Shown one piece after another: positions 34,912 to 46,923 of a stretch of DNA of 64,000 nucleotides. A program made the position numbers and the translations under genes. Origin of the DNA: Daucus carota subsp. sativus (Eukaryota > Streptophyta > Magnoliopsida > Apiales > Apiaceae); NCBI RefSeq assembly GCF_001625215.2, contig NC_030382.2, positions 46,403,364 through 46,467,363 of the forward strand, in the 5' to 3' direction. The notes under the pieces are model-generated. The model was not told the DNA's origin. It saw only the letters and a list, made by a program, of their open reading frames with translations, and ran no database searches. The stretch's first letter is position 1. Each line of letters opens with the position of its first letter.

Positions 34912-36753
34912 TTAGGTCAAAAAAGAAAGTCTTTGGCTTCATTAAAGATAAAGTGTGGAAGAGAGTTCAAAGTTGGCGATCAAAACCTATCTCTCAAGCG
35001 GGGAAGACTGTCTTCATTAAAAATGGTGCTCAATCTATTCCCTCATACTGTATGTCTTGCTTCTTGTTGCCGAAGTCTCTTTGTCAAGAGATTGAAAGGA
35101 TTATGAACAAATATTGGTGGAATTCGAGCTCTCGGCAAAATAAAGGGATTAACTGGCTAGGCTGGAGTGATATGAGTATTTCTAAGCATAAAGGTGGTCT
35201 TGGCTTTCGAAGTCTCTACGGTTTTAATATTGCTTTAATTGGTAAACAATGTTGGAAGCTTATTAAAGAGCCTCGGTCACTTGTGGCTCGCCTTTACAAA
35301 GCTCGCTATTTTCCCAATGGTCATTTATTACAGGCTACAACGCAAGCTGGAGCAAGTTTTATTTGGGCTGGTTTGATGGCGGCGAAAGATTCTCTCTACT
35401 CTGGATTCAGATGGGTCTTAGGTGATGGGAGGGATATCAATGCGATCAAAGATCCATGGCTTAGGAACAAGGACGGCTACTGTGTTGATCATACTGTGAA
35501 TTATGGAGTTAATAACATTAAGGTTTCTGACTTCATTATAAATGAATCCAAGAGCTGGGATGAAGCAAAAGTTCTTGATTTCTTTACAGAGAATGATGCT
35601 CGTTTAATTCTGGGAACTCGTATCCCTCAGGGGTCTGTCAAAGATCGTATGGCATGGTCTGGCTCAACAAATGGTCAGTATAATGTTAAGACGGGGTATC
35701 AACACTGGTGTAATATGAATATGGCTCGTACAAGCATTGTACAATGTACAGGATGGAGTAAAATCTGGAGGTTAAACATCCCTCATAAAGTTCAGACTTT
35801 CTTATGGAGGTTTGGCCGCAATAATATTCCAGTAAGGTATAAGTTGAGAGCTAAAGGAGTGGTTCTCCCAATCACTTGCCCTATGTGCGATACAGATGTA
35901 GAACACCTGCTGCATGTATTTTTTGATTGCCCTTTTGCGAAGAGTTGCTGGCAGCATGTTGAACTTTCTTTTGATATGAACAATGTGGAATTTGCATCAG
36001 ATTGGCTGCTCCAAAAATTAAGTGAGGCAAACCAGGAGGAAATAGTTCTTATAGCCAGGGTGTTATGGGGGATATGGTTCTTCCGCAACAAAAAAGTGTG
36101 GGAAAACAAGACAGTAATTAACTGGTATGATTGCTATGGAATGGAGTGCTAAGTACATTGCTGATTGGAGACTAGCAAAGGAGACCCGAATAACCAACTT
36201 GAACACCAGTATGTTAAGTCGCCAGGCTACTTTTCACAAATGGCAACCTCCTGGAGCGGGTTCTTTTAAGCTAAATACGGATGCAGCAATCAAGATGGGT
36301 GACAATTCTTTTACTGTTGGTCTTCTTCTTCGTGATCACCAAGTCAGATTTATCATTGGCAAAGTTAAGAGGTTGAAGATGGTTAGTTCAGTCTTGGAGG
36401 CAGAGGCCGCTGCTATCAGTGAGGGAATACAATGGCTGCTTTCATTACCATATCACAACGTTCAAATTGAATCAGACTCACTAATGTCAGTTCAAGCCAT
36501 TAACCATGCACATGACAATGCTTTAGAGGTTGGTTTTATGTTAGATGAATGTCGTGGGGCTATTCTATCTAGACCAGGATTATCGGTTATATTTGCTAAA
36601 AGGCAAGCGAACAAAGCAGCCCATTTGATGGCTAGATTACCTTGTTTGCTAGATTGCCAAAGCATTTATACGTCTCCACCTAGTATGTTGTTGGAGACTT
36701 TGATGTATGATGCTTCTTCTTAATGAAATTCATTTTTACTCCAAAAAAAAAAA
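34912..36753 (+). pseudogene. 5'-truncated L1-type LINE: RT C-terminus, zf-RVT and RNase H
   Basis: Homology begins inside ORF2 near the end of reverse transcriptase (KKVFGFIKDKVWKRVQSW). The first frame (to 36152) includes MNKYWWNSSSRQNKGINWLG and a zf-RVT domain (VQTFLWRFGRNNIP, CPMCDTDVEHLLHVFFDCPF). A frameshift near 36130-36150 moves to a second frame (to 36723) holding an RNase H domain: FKLNTDAAIKMGDNSFTVGL, EAEAAAISEGIQWL, QIESDSLMSVQAI. The 3' end has an A-run at 36742-36753. Plant L1 elements of this clade end with such an RNase H domain. Endonuclease and catalytic RT motifs are missing, so this is a dead copy of an otherwise well-preserved tail. Confidence 0.9.
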
Positions 36754-36942
36754 GAGTAAAAATGTAAAAATATTATTTATTTAATATTTTTCTTAATATG
36801 GGTAATTTTTTCAAACGATATTTCAACTGTGGGACGAAGGGAGGTTTTTTTTTTGGTGGACGAGAAACCAGCTTGCAGCATAATAAAACCTTCAAGTGCC
36901 CAATATTGAATTTTCAGCCTAAATCAGCAAAATAAATAAATT

Positions 36943-37242
36943 TCAGCCTAAAACTGCAAAGAAAAGACAGACAGAATTGTTGCACACCAATACTCGTATG
37001 AATGATCTCTCATATGTGAACTCTGAAACACCTTCCTCTTCAATGCTTTCAACAATTTTCATCACACGTCTATTTGCTATTCGGTTCTTTGTAGCAGGCT
37101 TGCTTGCCCGGTATGAACGATAACTCATCGTGACAGGATTATTAAGGACGCCAGATTCGGGTGATGTTTCATCTTCAGATGATGACTCTTCATCCCTCAC
37201 TTTTCTTCTTTGACAGGTTGGCCTGATTGATCGTGATGCCAC
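36943..37242 (-). CDS. Unrecognised basic/acidic ORF, possibly a gene fragment
   Basis: About 99 codons, open for a few more upstream to a TAA at 37270-37272. It contains RRKVRDEESSSEDETSPESG and RASKPATKNRIANRRVMKIV, then a hydrophobic end. I do not recognise the family. Composition looks protein-like, unlike the AT-rich surroundings, but there is no clear ATG context (the start would be GTG) and no visible partner exons. It may be a relic carried by a transposon. Confidence 0.25.
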   Translation of the reverse strand: MASRSIRPTCQRRKVRDEESSSEDETSPESGVLNNPVTMSYRSYRASKPATKNRIANRRVMKIVESIEEEGVSEFTYERSFIRVLVCNNSVCLFFAVLG

Positions 37243-38263
37243 TGGCGTTGGAATATCAGTGCACTCATATTAAGTAAGGTTAAGTTCTAGTTGCAACCTC
37301 CCCAGAATAAGGTTAGCTTGATCACAATGCAGATCCTTTTCTTGATGTTTATCAGGAGACCTCTAAATGTGAAGCAGTTTTTGCCCTCGTTTTTTGTTCA
37401 AATTTAGTCGAGACTTTGGTCCAAATTCATATATTAATATCTTATTTTTCTAATTATTTTAATCTTTTTACAACATATATAAGATTTCGTATTAATATTA
37501 AACTCAATAAATTTATTAAATTAAAAAATATCATATTATATTTTTGGATTTTAGTTTATTTTATGTTTATATTTCCGTGTGATTTGAATTTGTAATTAAT
37601 TATACAAAGATAAAAATAAATATTTTATTATTAAAATAATTTAGATCAGTGAATAATGATCAAAATTTGGACATAGACTAATATTAAAAAGATTTAGACC
37701 AAAATCGAAGGATGTCTCATTCATTTCATGGGCTCTTGTTCACTTAAACGAAAACGAAGCATTGGGATCAATTTACGGATTGCTATTTCCTTTATTCCAT
37801 TTTATTATATATTTTTTTTATGGTCTCTCATAAAATATAATTCTGTAATTTATATTTAAAATTATATTTTGGATACAAGTCTGGGATACTCTATTTCTTC
37901 TACTTGTTTCCATTTCAAAAATGTAAAACATTTTGTTTTTGACATAAAAGTTGGGCTTTGTAATTTCGCTGGCAGCTTCTTTAAGTTAAAGATGGGCGTA
38001 CTGTTGTATTTGAGAACTTTGGAACTTATATTTAACTGCACCTGGAATTAACTGCAAAAGAAACATGGCACATATTTTTCACATTCATGTACTTGCAACA
38101 AACACTGGTAACAAGGATGCTTCAGCACACAAACTTTATGTTGAACTAGAAAGGAATATGGTCAAGATCCCTCCAATATTCTTAATATTTATTGTTCCCT
38201 GTAAACAACAGATTTCTGGACATGGTCGCCTCCGATCCTCAAGTGTTTCAACCATCATGTATT

Positions 38264-39642
<1,379 letters not shown>

Positions 39643-39730
39643 AACTTAAAATATTATCAACAACACTAATACGATAAGAGTAAAAATTGTATTAAAATGT
39701 GATGCTGATAATGTATGATCCAGTCAAGGG

Positions 39731-39740
39731 TTTATATAGT
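39731..39740 (-). promoter_or_regulatory. TATA box of the cysteine endopeptidase gene
   Basis: The minus strand reads ACTATATAAA about 90-100 bp upstream of the start codon, a normal distance for a plant core promoter with a short 5' UTR. Confidence 0.6.
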
Positions 39741-40148
39741 GCTGGCTCTCAGTTCTTTAAGCAGAGATAAGGGGAAATGTGGAGTGTATTCATACACAAA
39801 AGGGGAGCATGCTATTTTTAGAAATAGCTTTAGCCTTTAAAACTGAAGTTGTTCACAAAGGTTCCAAGTACTTTAGTTAAAGAAAGGTGAATGATTGGTT
39901 AATCGGTTATAACGTTTGTGTATAATTAGAAGCTTTTGTTTTCATAAAGTTGTTTCAGGTCACATGATTTGTTAGGGTCCTTCCGGACACACAATATGAT
40001 CAACTCGGGCAGTATTTTAGTTTATTTCTCAAATTTTATATAAAATATTAGATTTTATTAAATTAATTTAGGACATCAATAATTATTCTTATCTCCAACA
40101 ATATTTTTTATATTCATTTTTATGATTAAAAGGTGTCATTATTAGAAA

Positions 40149-40185
40149 ACTAGCATAAAAGCCCGTGCGAGGCACGGGCCTCTAG
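40149..40185 (+). mobile_element. Helitron-like 3' terminus
   Basis: The hairpin GCCCGTGC-GAG-GCACGGGC (40161-40179) is followed by CT and then CTAG with a T next, the pattern of plant Helitron 3' ends (hairpin, CTRR, host T). The hairpin is closer to CTAG than usual, and the whole is also framed by AACTAG/CTAGTT. The 5' end was not located, so the element's extent is unknown. Confidence 0.45.
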
Positions 40186-40252
40186 TTTCTGTTGTGTTTT
40201 AAATAATATCCATGTGTCAATTGTCATCATATTATTTCGAGTATAATTATTA

Positions 40253-40467
40253 CTCCTTCTGTCCCTCTCATTTATTTACGTTACTTTTTGGCACGTTTTT
40301 CCACACTCATTAAAGTATAGTTCTATAATATATTTTTTAATTTTTTTTCTCTGAATAAAAGTTTGATGTTTAAACTTTATTCAAAAAAAGTTATGAAACT
40401 ATATTTTACAAGAGCCTCAAAATACGTGCAAACAGTGCACGTAAACTACCACGGGGGACGGAGGGAG
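40253..40467. mobile_element. Decayed Stowaway MITE
   Basis: It begins CTCCTTCTGTCCCTCTCATT and ends with the inverted terminus GGGGGACGGAGGGAG; inner motifs TTTACGTTACTTTTTGGCACG and TTTACGTGCACTG (reverse strand) also pair. The left flank is TA and the right flank CA, so the target duplication has mutated. It is non-coding. Confidence 0.8.
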
Positions 40468-41929
40468 CACATATGGCCTGATTTTTCTATATTCAAATTC
40501 GTTAGGATAAAGAAGCCACTACCATATTATCAACATGTTCAAAATTATATTGGAAATTAATATTGAAATTTTTAGATTTTAAATATATTATACCTCATTA
40601 GAAGTATCTGTAATTTATTGTTAAAAATTATTAAATTACTTAATCTAATATAACCATGATTTTGATGAAAACTTGTTCTTGATATGTGAATTACGATATC
40701 CTGAATCATGATTAGATGAAGACGTGTGGTCTGCGTTGTTTAACATTTATTTCTTCTTTTTTGAACGCACGTTTGTGTAATAGTTAAGTGATACATGATC
40801 GGGCAGATCTTTAACACATTCTTTTTTAGCATATGTTGCGCACATTTTGTATAAATAAAAATTGAAGCATATGTTGTAGGTAAAAATACCCGTACCTTAT
40901 TTTATTATAGAAGCATCTATTGAACTACTAACCTTATAATTGTACCCTGAAAAAATCTGACCCCTTTGATGTGGCTCACCTTTTAATTTTCATATCAATT
41001 ATATTGTATTTCAATGTATTAGTTTTTGTATTGTTAATTTAAATTATTAGATGATTATTACTTTGATACAGTATGTTATAATATTGTCTCGTTATAAAAT
41101 TTTAATTTTTTATCGTTAATTTTTTGAGCTTGTTGATTAAGATTTTTAATGATTTTTCATGTAATTGTTATAAACCAGATCTTAAAATGATTTTATGGAA
41201 TTTCAAATAGCAAAAAGAGAGTAGATATGAGTAAGGCCCTACGAATCTCATAAGAACATGAAATACTTAGTTTAATTAGTCGTGTGATTACATTTTTAGC
41301 TTTGTGCAAACTCATATTTTTAAATATATAATTTGATGCTCGTATTTTCTTAAGGGTGAGCAACGTAGCATACCATGTTCAATTGTTAAAGATCAAATAG
41401 TATTTCGATATTCTGGATTATGGAAAACTATTCTTGATCTAGTCTCGTTTAGTCAGATATTAGTTTTCACTATATCGTGACGGATTATCTGGTTCAGAAT
41501 TAATTATATTTTTCAGTTTAATTTGTAAATGATCAATTAATTTAATTATAGTCTAAATCATTTTATTTAATTGGTATGTTATATATTGATTGATGACATA
41601 TAGAAATTATAGTTTTATTATTTTTTTTCCTTTCAACGATGATCACTGAAATCTTAGTTTTTGTGCTTATTGCTCACATTCATGACTTAAAGAATCTATA
41701 ATATTGTATTGGTACTCATTTAGATAATTAAGTTAGATTTAAATTTGTTCATTTCTATTCAAATATGAATTATATCTATTTTTAGAAATCTAAATCGTGG
41801 TTCGAACCCGATTATGTAGAATCTTATTCAATTTTAAATTTATTTAGATAAATAATTAACTTATAGATATTAATCTATCATGTAAACAATATACGAGACT
41901 TAAGTGAAATAATAACTTGATCTCAAATA
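40468..41929. other. AT-rich intergenic DNA
   Basis: No gene, RNA or paired terminal repeat recognised. Confidence 0.4.
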
Positions 41930-41974
41930 AATAGGCTATTGATTTCCGTAAAAAAAAAAAAATAGGCTATTGAT
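41930..41974 (+). mobile_element. Minimal poly-A insertion with 14-bp target duplication
   Basis: AATAGGCTATTGAT occurs at 41930-41943 and again at 41961-41974. The 17 bp between them are TTCCGT followed by a run of A residues. This is the signature of LINE-machinery insertion of an extremely 5'-truncated RNA. Confidence 0.7.
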
Positions 41975-42041
41975 GAAAAGAATATAAATGCAACTGTCTT
42001 AATGTATGTGTTTAATGCATTTCAATAAAAGACAAAATATT

Positions 42042-42222
42042 TGTGTAGCTAAAGTGGTTTGAGTGGTGTGATTGTAATGGAGAGGTCTTGGGTTCGATTC
42101 TTATGAATAACATTTTTTTATATGTATGAGGAGGAGTTAGGTTCGGAGTTAGGCTCGGGTTCGGAGCTAGGTAATTTATTTGCTCAGGAGGGAGGCTTGA
42201 CACGAACCTGTTGGGCTACTAT
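42042..42222 (+). mobile_element. tRNA-derived SINE
   Basis: An RNA polymerase III A box, TAGCTAAAGTGG, is at 42046-42057 and a B box, GGTTCGATTC, is at 42091-42100. The spacing is that of a tRNA. The body continues through GGAGGAGTTAGGTTCGGAG and ends near GTTGGGCTACT. The head does not fold as a clear tRNA and the body is unrelated to tRNA, so a SINE is more likely than a tRNA gene. The 3' limit is approximate. Confidence 0.75.
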
Positions 42223-43668
42223 ATATATAAGTAGAAGTGTAAAGATAAAAAATGTTTGTTTCTGATATATATTATAAAATAAAAACTAGAAGAAGAGAGA
42301 GCTTAGCTGAATATGAGTAATAACAAGAAGATCCTAGTGATTTAGGGATGGACTAGGATAGTGTTGCATTTGGTTTTTCCTCACAGCCCTTATATTTTAT
42401 ATTTGAGTTTAAGATTCCAAATAGTTAAGTTATTGGAGTTGATTTAACAATTATTTTTTTATTTATAGAAGAATTTTATCGATCAACATTTTTGTATATC
42501 CATGATATCATTATTATTAATGAGATGGAAGTATATCACCAAACTGAAAAGTGGTTGTTAGCGTGTGTATATATTGTCACAATCCATGTACCAGAAAATC
42601 CGTTTGTTGTAACCTATATAATTGGCTTTATTTGACAATTTTTAAAGGAAGTTTTTTTCTACAAGAGATTGCATAAGTTTCCTGAATGTATAATGTAGTT
42701 AGCATGTCACAGATCAAATGGATTGTTTAGACTTTAGCAGTTAGCAACTTAGCACCCTTTGCATGACACAAGCTGAGATATTAATCGATGTGTTTAAAGC
42801 CGAGAAGTATGAGCAAAGGTTGGCATATTTTTGCAACGCCAACCATTTGTAATATTAGTTGCTTTGAGTGAAAGAATAAACAATTGCCTTTGTCTACTTC
42901 CTAATAATTGGAAGATTGGGTTCTAAAATACTTGCTCCCATGATTAAGGTTTTCCTTTCCAAACACAACACAGTGACCGGACAAGACGCCTGTTTGGCAA
43001 AACCTTTCTTCTGGGATAAAGAACTTTCTTTCGGAAAGAAGTTCGTACTTAGAAAAAAATAAAGAAATCCTGGTGAGTTTTTTCATACTTGGCAAAAATA
43101 ATATTTATATTCGGTACTTAATTTTAGAAAATATACATTCACATATTTCTCTGAAACAAGTTCTTCCGTGTAAAATAAAATTAAAATTGCTCATAGAGCG
43201 GAGTGAATAGGTATATTATGACTTGATATGACATAAAGTAAACGAGAGAAATGACAATTTAAATGACATTTTAACTAGGTTCGGCTCCTGACTCTAATAA
43301 TCTACATTTTGGTTCACTACAAGCTTGATAAGAGAATATGTTATTACTAAAAAATTCAATATTTATAAAATAATAATATACTTCACTTTAATCTAATCAT
43401 TGAAAGTAGCTTGTTGTCATATCTTGCAACTTTTAACTCGACATTGACTTCGTCTTACGATCCGTTTCTTAAAATTCTGAATTTCCCGAGTTCCATTTCT
43501 TAATCTTTTTCACTTTATGAACTCTTTGCAATGCAGAAACAATGTCACTAATCCACCCGCTCCCTTATTAAATACTATATAAAATCATCCCTCACTTTGA
43601 GTAACTCATTAAAACAATATATAATATAAAAAATAAATTGTTACAACTCAGAATATATATATATATAT
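42223..43668. other. AT-rich intergenic DNA
   Basis: Nothing could be assigned; short open frames here lack family features. Confidence 0.4.
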
Positions 43669-44088
43669 GGGGTAGCACTCCATAGCATACCTTCTTATAT
43701 GGAGTTACATAGCACACCATTATAAATATACACATAATATATATTCTATTATATTTTTTATGAAATATAATTGCAAATTTTGATTATTAAACCGAAAATG
43801 AAGTTATACAATTTTTTTATTCCAAAGATCATCTAAAATTATGCAATATCTCAACATGATTCTATAACAGAATAATAATCATCCAGAATTATTCTGTTGT
43901 AGAATCAGTTTCGAAAATATACTTTTTTTCAACAAATTTTAAGTGTTAAATTACTTAAAATAGATATATTTTATAATATTCTATATTAGAATCACGTTTT
44001 ATATGTATTCTATAACAGAATTTATAATAAAATTGATGATTTATAATGGCGCACTATGTAACTGGAGTCCCTCTCTGGAATGTTGGCC
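43669..44088. mobile_element. TA-flanked inverted-repeat element E
   Basis: It lies between TATATA tracts. The left end is GGGGTAGCACTCCATAGCAT; the reverse-complemented right end is GGCCAACATTCCAGAGAGGG. Strong inner pairing is GGAGTTACATAGCACACCAT with CCAGTTACATAGTGCGCCAT, both continuing into TATAAAT. Non-coding, 420 bp. Confidence 0.75.
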
Positions 44089-44194
44089 TATATATATGTA
44101 TGTATGCATGTATGTAAATATGTTATTAAAATATAAATAATTTATATTATTACAAACATAAATATATTTTATTATTTCAATATCATACAAAAAT

Positions 44195-45188
44195 GAGTTT
44201 ATTGCAAAACGCACCTCTTTGGATTTCCGAAAAAGCATTTACGGCCTATATTTTACATAATTGCAATTTGCAACCCGCTGGTTCGTTTGGCGCGTCACTT
44301 TGCACCCCTTCCGTTAATTTTGACCGTTGACGTTAAAATTCTCAGGGGTAGTTTGGGATTTTTAAAAAAATTAATTTATACCAGATTTTATTTAATTTTT
44401 TTAACCCTCTAAATGATATTTTTCGAAAAATCTTAAAGAACGAAAGTTGTAGATAATGAAAAGATCATTTTAAAACATGAAAATTCAGAATTATTGAAAT
44501 CTTTTTTGTAATTGTTTAATACATTACAAAAAATAGAGATCTTGTAAAAATTCGTAATAAATTCAATAAAATTCGGATTTCGATGATTTTTGATGATTCG
44601 GAAAACTGTTTCAATTGCCTATAACTTTCGTTCATGTTGTTTCCTCATATTATGTTTTGAAATATTTTCAAAATAATGTTTACAACTCATTTTTTATTTT
44701 AAAATTCAATTAAAGTAGGTTTTATTTAATTCCAAGTTCAAAATAAAATTCGAAAGTTATGGGCAATTTAAAGTGTTGTCCAAGTCATCAAAAATCATTG
44801 AAATCCGAAATTAATTGAATTTATTATGAATTTTTACAAGATCTCCATTTTTTGTAATGTATTAAACAATTACAAAAAAAATTTCAATAATTTTGAATTT
44901 TATTGTTTTAAAAGGATATTTTCATTATCTACGACTTTCGTTCTTTAAGATTTTTCAAAAAATATCATTTAGAAGGTTAAAAAAATTAAATAAAATCTGG
45001 TTATAAATTAATTTTTTTAAAAACCCCAAACTACCCCCTGAGAATTTTAACGTTAAACGTCAAAATTAACGGAAGGGGTGCAAAGTGACGCGCCAAACGA
45101 ACCAGCGAGTTGCAAAGTGCAATTACGTAAAGTATAGGCCGTAAATGCTTTTTTAAAAATCCAAAAAGGTGCCTTTTGCAATAAACTC
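44195..45188. mobile_element. Foldback MULE-like element (9-bp target duplication)
   Basis: The ends GAGTTTATTGCAAAACGCAC and (reverse complement) GAGTTTATTGCAAAAGGCAC begin two arms of about 440 bp that are nearly complementary, with a loop of roughly 120 bp near 44635-44750. A perfect 9-bp duplication TACAAAAAT lies at 44186-44194 and 45189-45197. The transcript would form a long hairpin. No transposase frame is present. A long inverted repeat with a 9-bp duplication fits the Mutator superfamily. Confidence 0.93.
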
Positions 45189-45626
45189 TACAAAAATAGA
45201 TTTTTTTGGCAAGATACAATGTTAGAAAATGTCTCCAAAAATAATGAGATAACTTATTACTACCATCGAAATATAAGTAAAGAAAATAATTCAGTATCAT
45301 TTTTCCGTTCTTGCTCTTTTTTATTTTTTAACTTCATTCTATTTCCGATACGCAAAGCAAATCGGGTGCTTGCTTTAACAAAAATATATATTCTCGGAAT
45401 TTAATATTTTAGTCTCTTTTTTTTCGTCAAAAAAGAAAAAATATTTTACTCTTTTTTCTGAAAAGCAGTCTCTTTTTTTCCTTTTAACATTTGAGAAAGA
45501 GAGTTTAACACGTATTCAAAGATCCTGACTAGTATATTTTTTGAAATTATTTTAATTATTTTATGAATAAAATTTTTGTATTAAATTTAATTTTGAAATA
45601 TAAATTTCAATGTAAGTTAAAAAATA

Positions 45627-46423
45627 GGGAAAATAGATTTTTTTTTCACTGAACTTATTATGTTTTTAGAAACTTGCCACTCAACTAAATTTTTTTTCAT
45701 TTTAGTCACTGATGTTAGGTTCGGATTTTTTTTTGCCACTAAAGTTAGGTTCGGATTTGATTATTACCATTTTATTAATTCTTTATAGTATTATTAAAAT
45801 ATATTGATAATCCGTAATATTTTGATTATTTTATATATGTCTATCTTTATATATAGTACTTCTATGTACCCAAGATCGTTTATTTTCGGTGATAAGAGTT
45901 TGACACGCATTTTACGGTTTCTAAAAGATGTAGTCTCATAAATTATTTTATTTTTTATTCCAAATAAAAATTTAGTGTTTGAATTTTTATATGCGAAGAG
46001 AAAATCTCATAAATCGAAGAAAACTGTTACTTACAGTTTTCAGTTGCATTTAGTTGCAACTGAGGTTGCAAATGAAGTTGCAACTGCAGTTGCAAAAGTT
46101 GCAACTGCAGTTGCAACTTCATTTGCAACTTTTGCAACCTCATTTGCAACTGTATATAGTTTTCAGTTGCATTTAGTTGCAATCTCATTTTTAAAAAGAT
46201 CCCAAAAATTATATACTATCACTATGTATTAATGATGCTACAATATGACCAAAAAAATATGCTACAAAAAATTATCACAATGCTAATAATCATATCCGAA
46301 CCTAAGTTGGTGACTAAAAACAAATCCAAACCTAACATCAGTGACTAAAAGGAAAAAAAATTTAGTTGAGTGACAAGTTTCTAAAAACATAATAAGTTTT
46401 GTGGCAAAAAAATCTATTTTCCC
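45627..46423. mobile_element. MULE-type MITE, copy 2 (9-bp target duplication)
   Basis: This 797-bp element is related to the one at 32346-33263 but in opposite orientation. It has the same GGGAAAATAGATTTTTTTTT terminus and inner motifs (ACTTATTATGTTTTTAGAAA). The perfect target duplication TAAAAAATA lies at 45618-45626 and 46424-46432. Its interior holds an extra GTTGCA palindrome not present in copy 1. It ends 200 bp upstream of the MRD1 start codon. Confidence 0.92.
46030..46190. repeat. GTTGCAACT palindromic repeat array
   Basis: More than ten TTGCAA motifs in both orientations, with a symmetric core GTTGCAACTGCAGTTGCAA and flanking TTTTCAGTTGCATTTAGTTG copies at both sides. It lies in the interior of MULE copy 2 and would fold strongly on itself. 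Confidence 0.85.
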
Positions 46424-46468
46424 TAAAAAATAAAACCGTTAAGCAATGCGACGAGTCTCTTTGAAACC

Positions 46469-46490
46469 GGCCCACCGATACGAAGGCCCA
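46469..46490 (+). promoter_or_regulatory. Two site II (GGCCCA/TGGGCC) boxes in the MRD1 promoter
   Basis: GGCCCA occurs at 46469-46474 and 46485-46490, about 135-155 bp upstream of the start codon. Paired site II boxes are bound by TCP factors and are enriched in plant ribosome-biogenesis promoters, which fits the gene. Function is inferred from motif and position. Confidence 0.6.
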
Positions 46491-46622
46491 TTTCTTCCGA
46501 GCCTGGGGTTAGTTCTGGTTAGGTATTGAGGTTTTAGCCGCGAAGGATTTTGTGAACATCGTTCTGGTGGCCAGTGTTCTTATCATTTTTTTTTTTCTGA
46601 TTTGCAAGCTTAGCTTTAAATC

Positions 46623-46863
46623 ATGTAAGTATCTTGAGCTTATTCTGATTCTGCTGTGTTTATATTGTTTATATGATGTGTGAATTTGTTTGATTATGAA
46701 GCTGCTAATTGTAATTATCATTATTGTTGATTAATGATTTGTGGGGTTCAGGTCTAGAATATGTGTCAAGAGCTTACCGAAGCATGTTAATGAGGATCGA
46801 CTCAGAGATTTTTTTTCTCAGAAAGGAGAGGTTACGGATGTTAAGATTATTCGCACCAAGTAC

Positions 46864-46923
<60 letters not shown>

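Noticed and set aside
42042..42120. tRNA gene
   Set aside because: A and B boxes are present but no acceptor stem or anticodon arm could be formed, and the repeat body continues beyond a tRNA.
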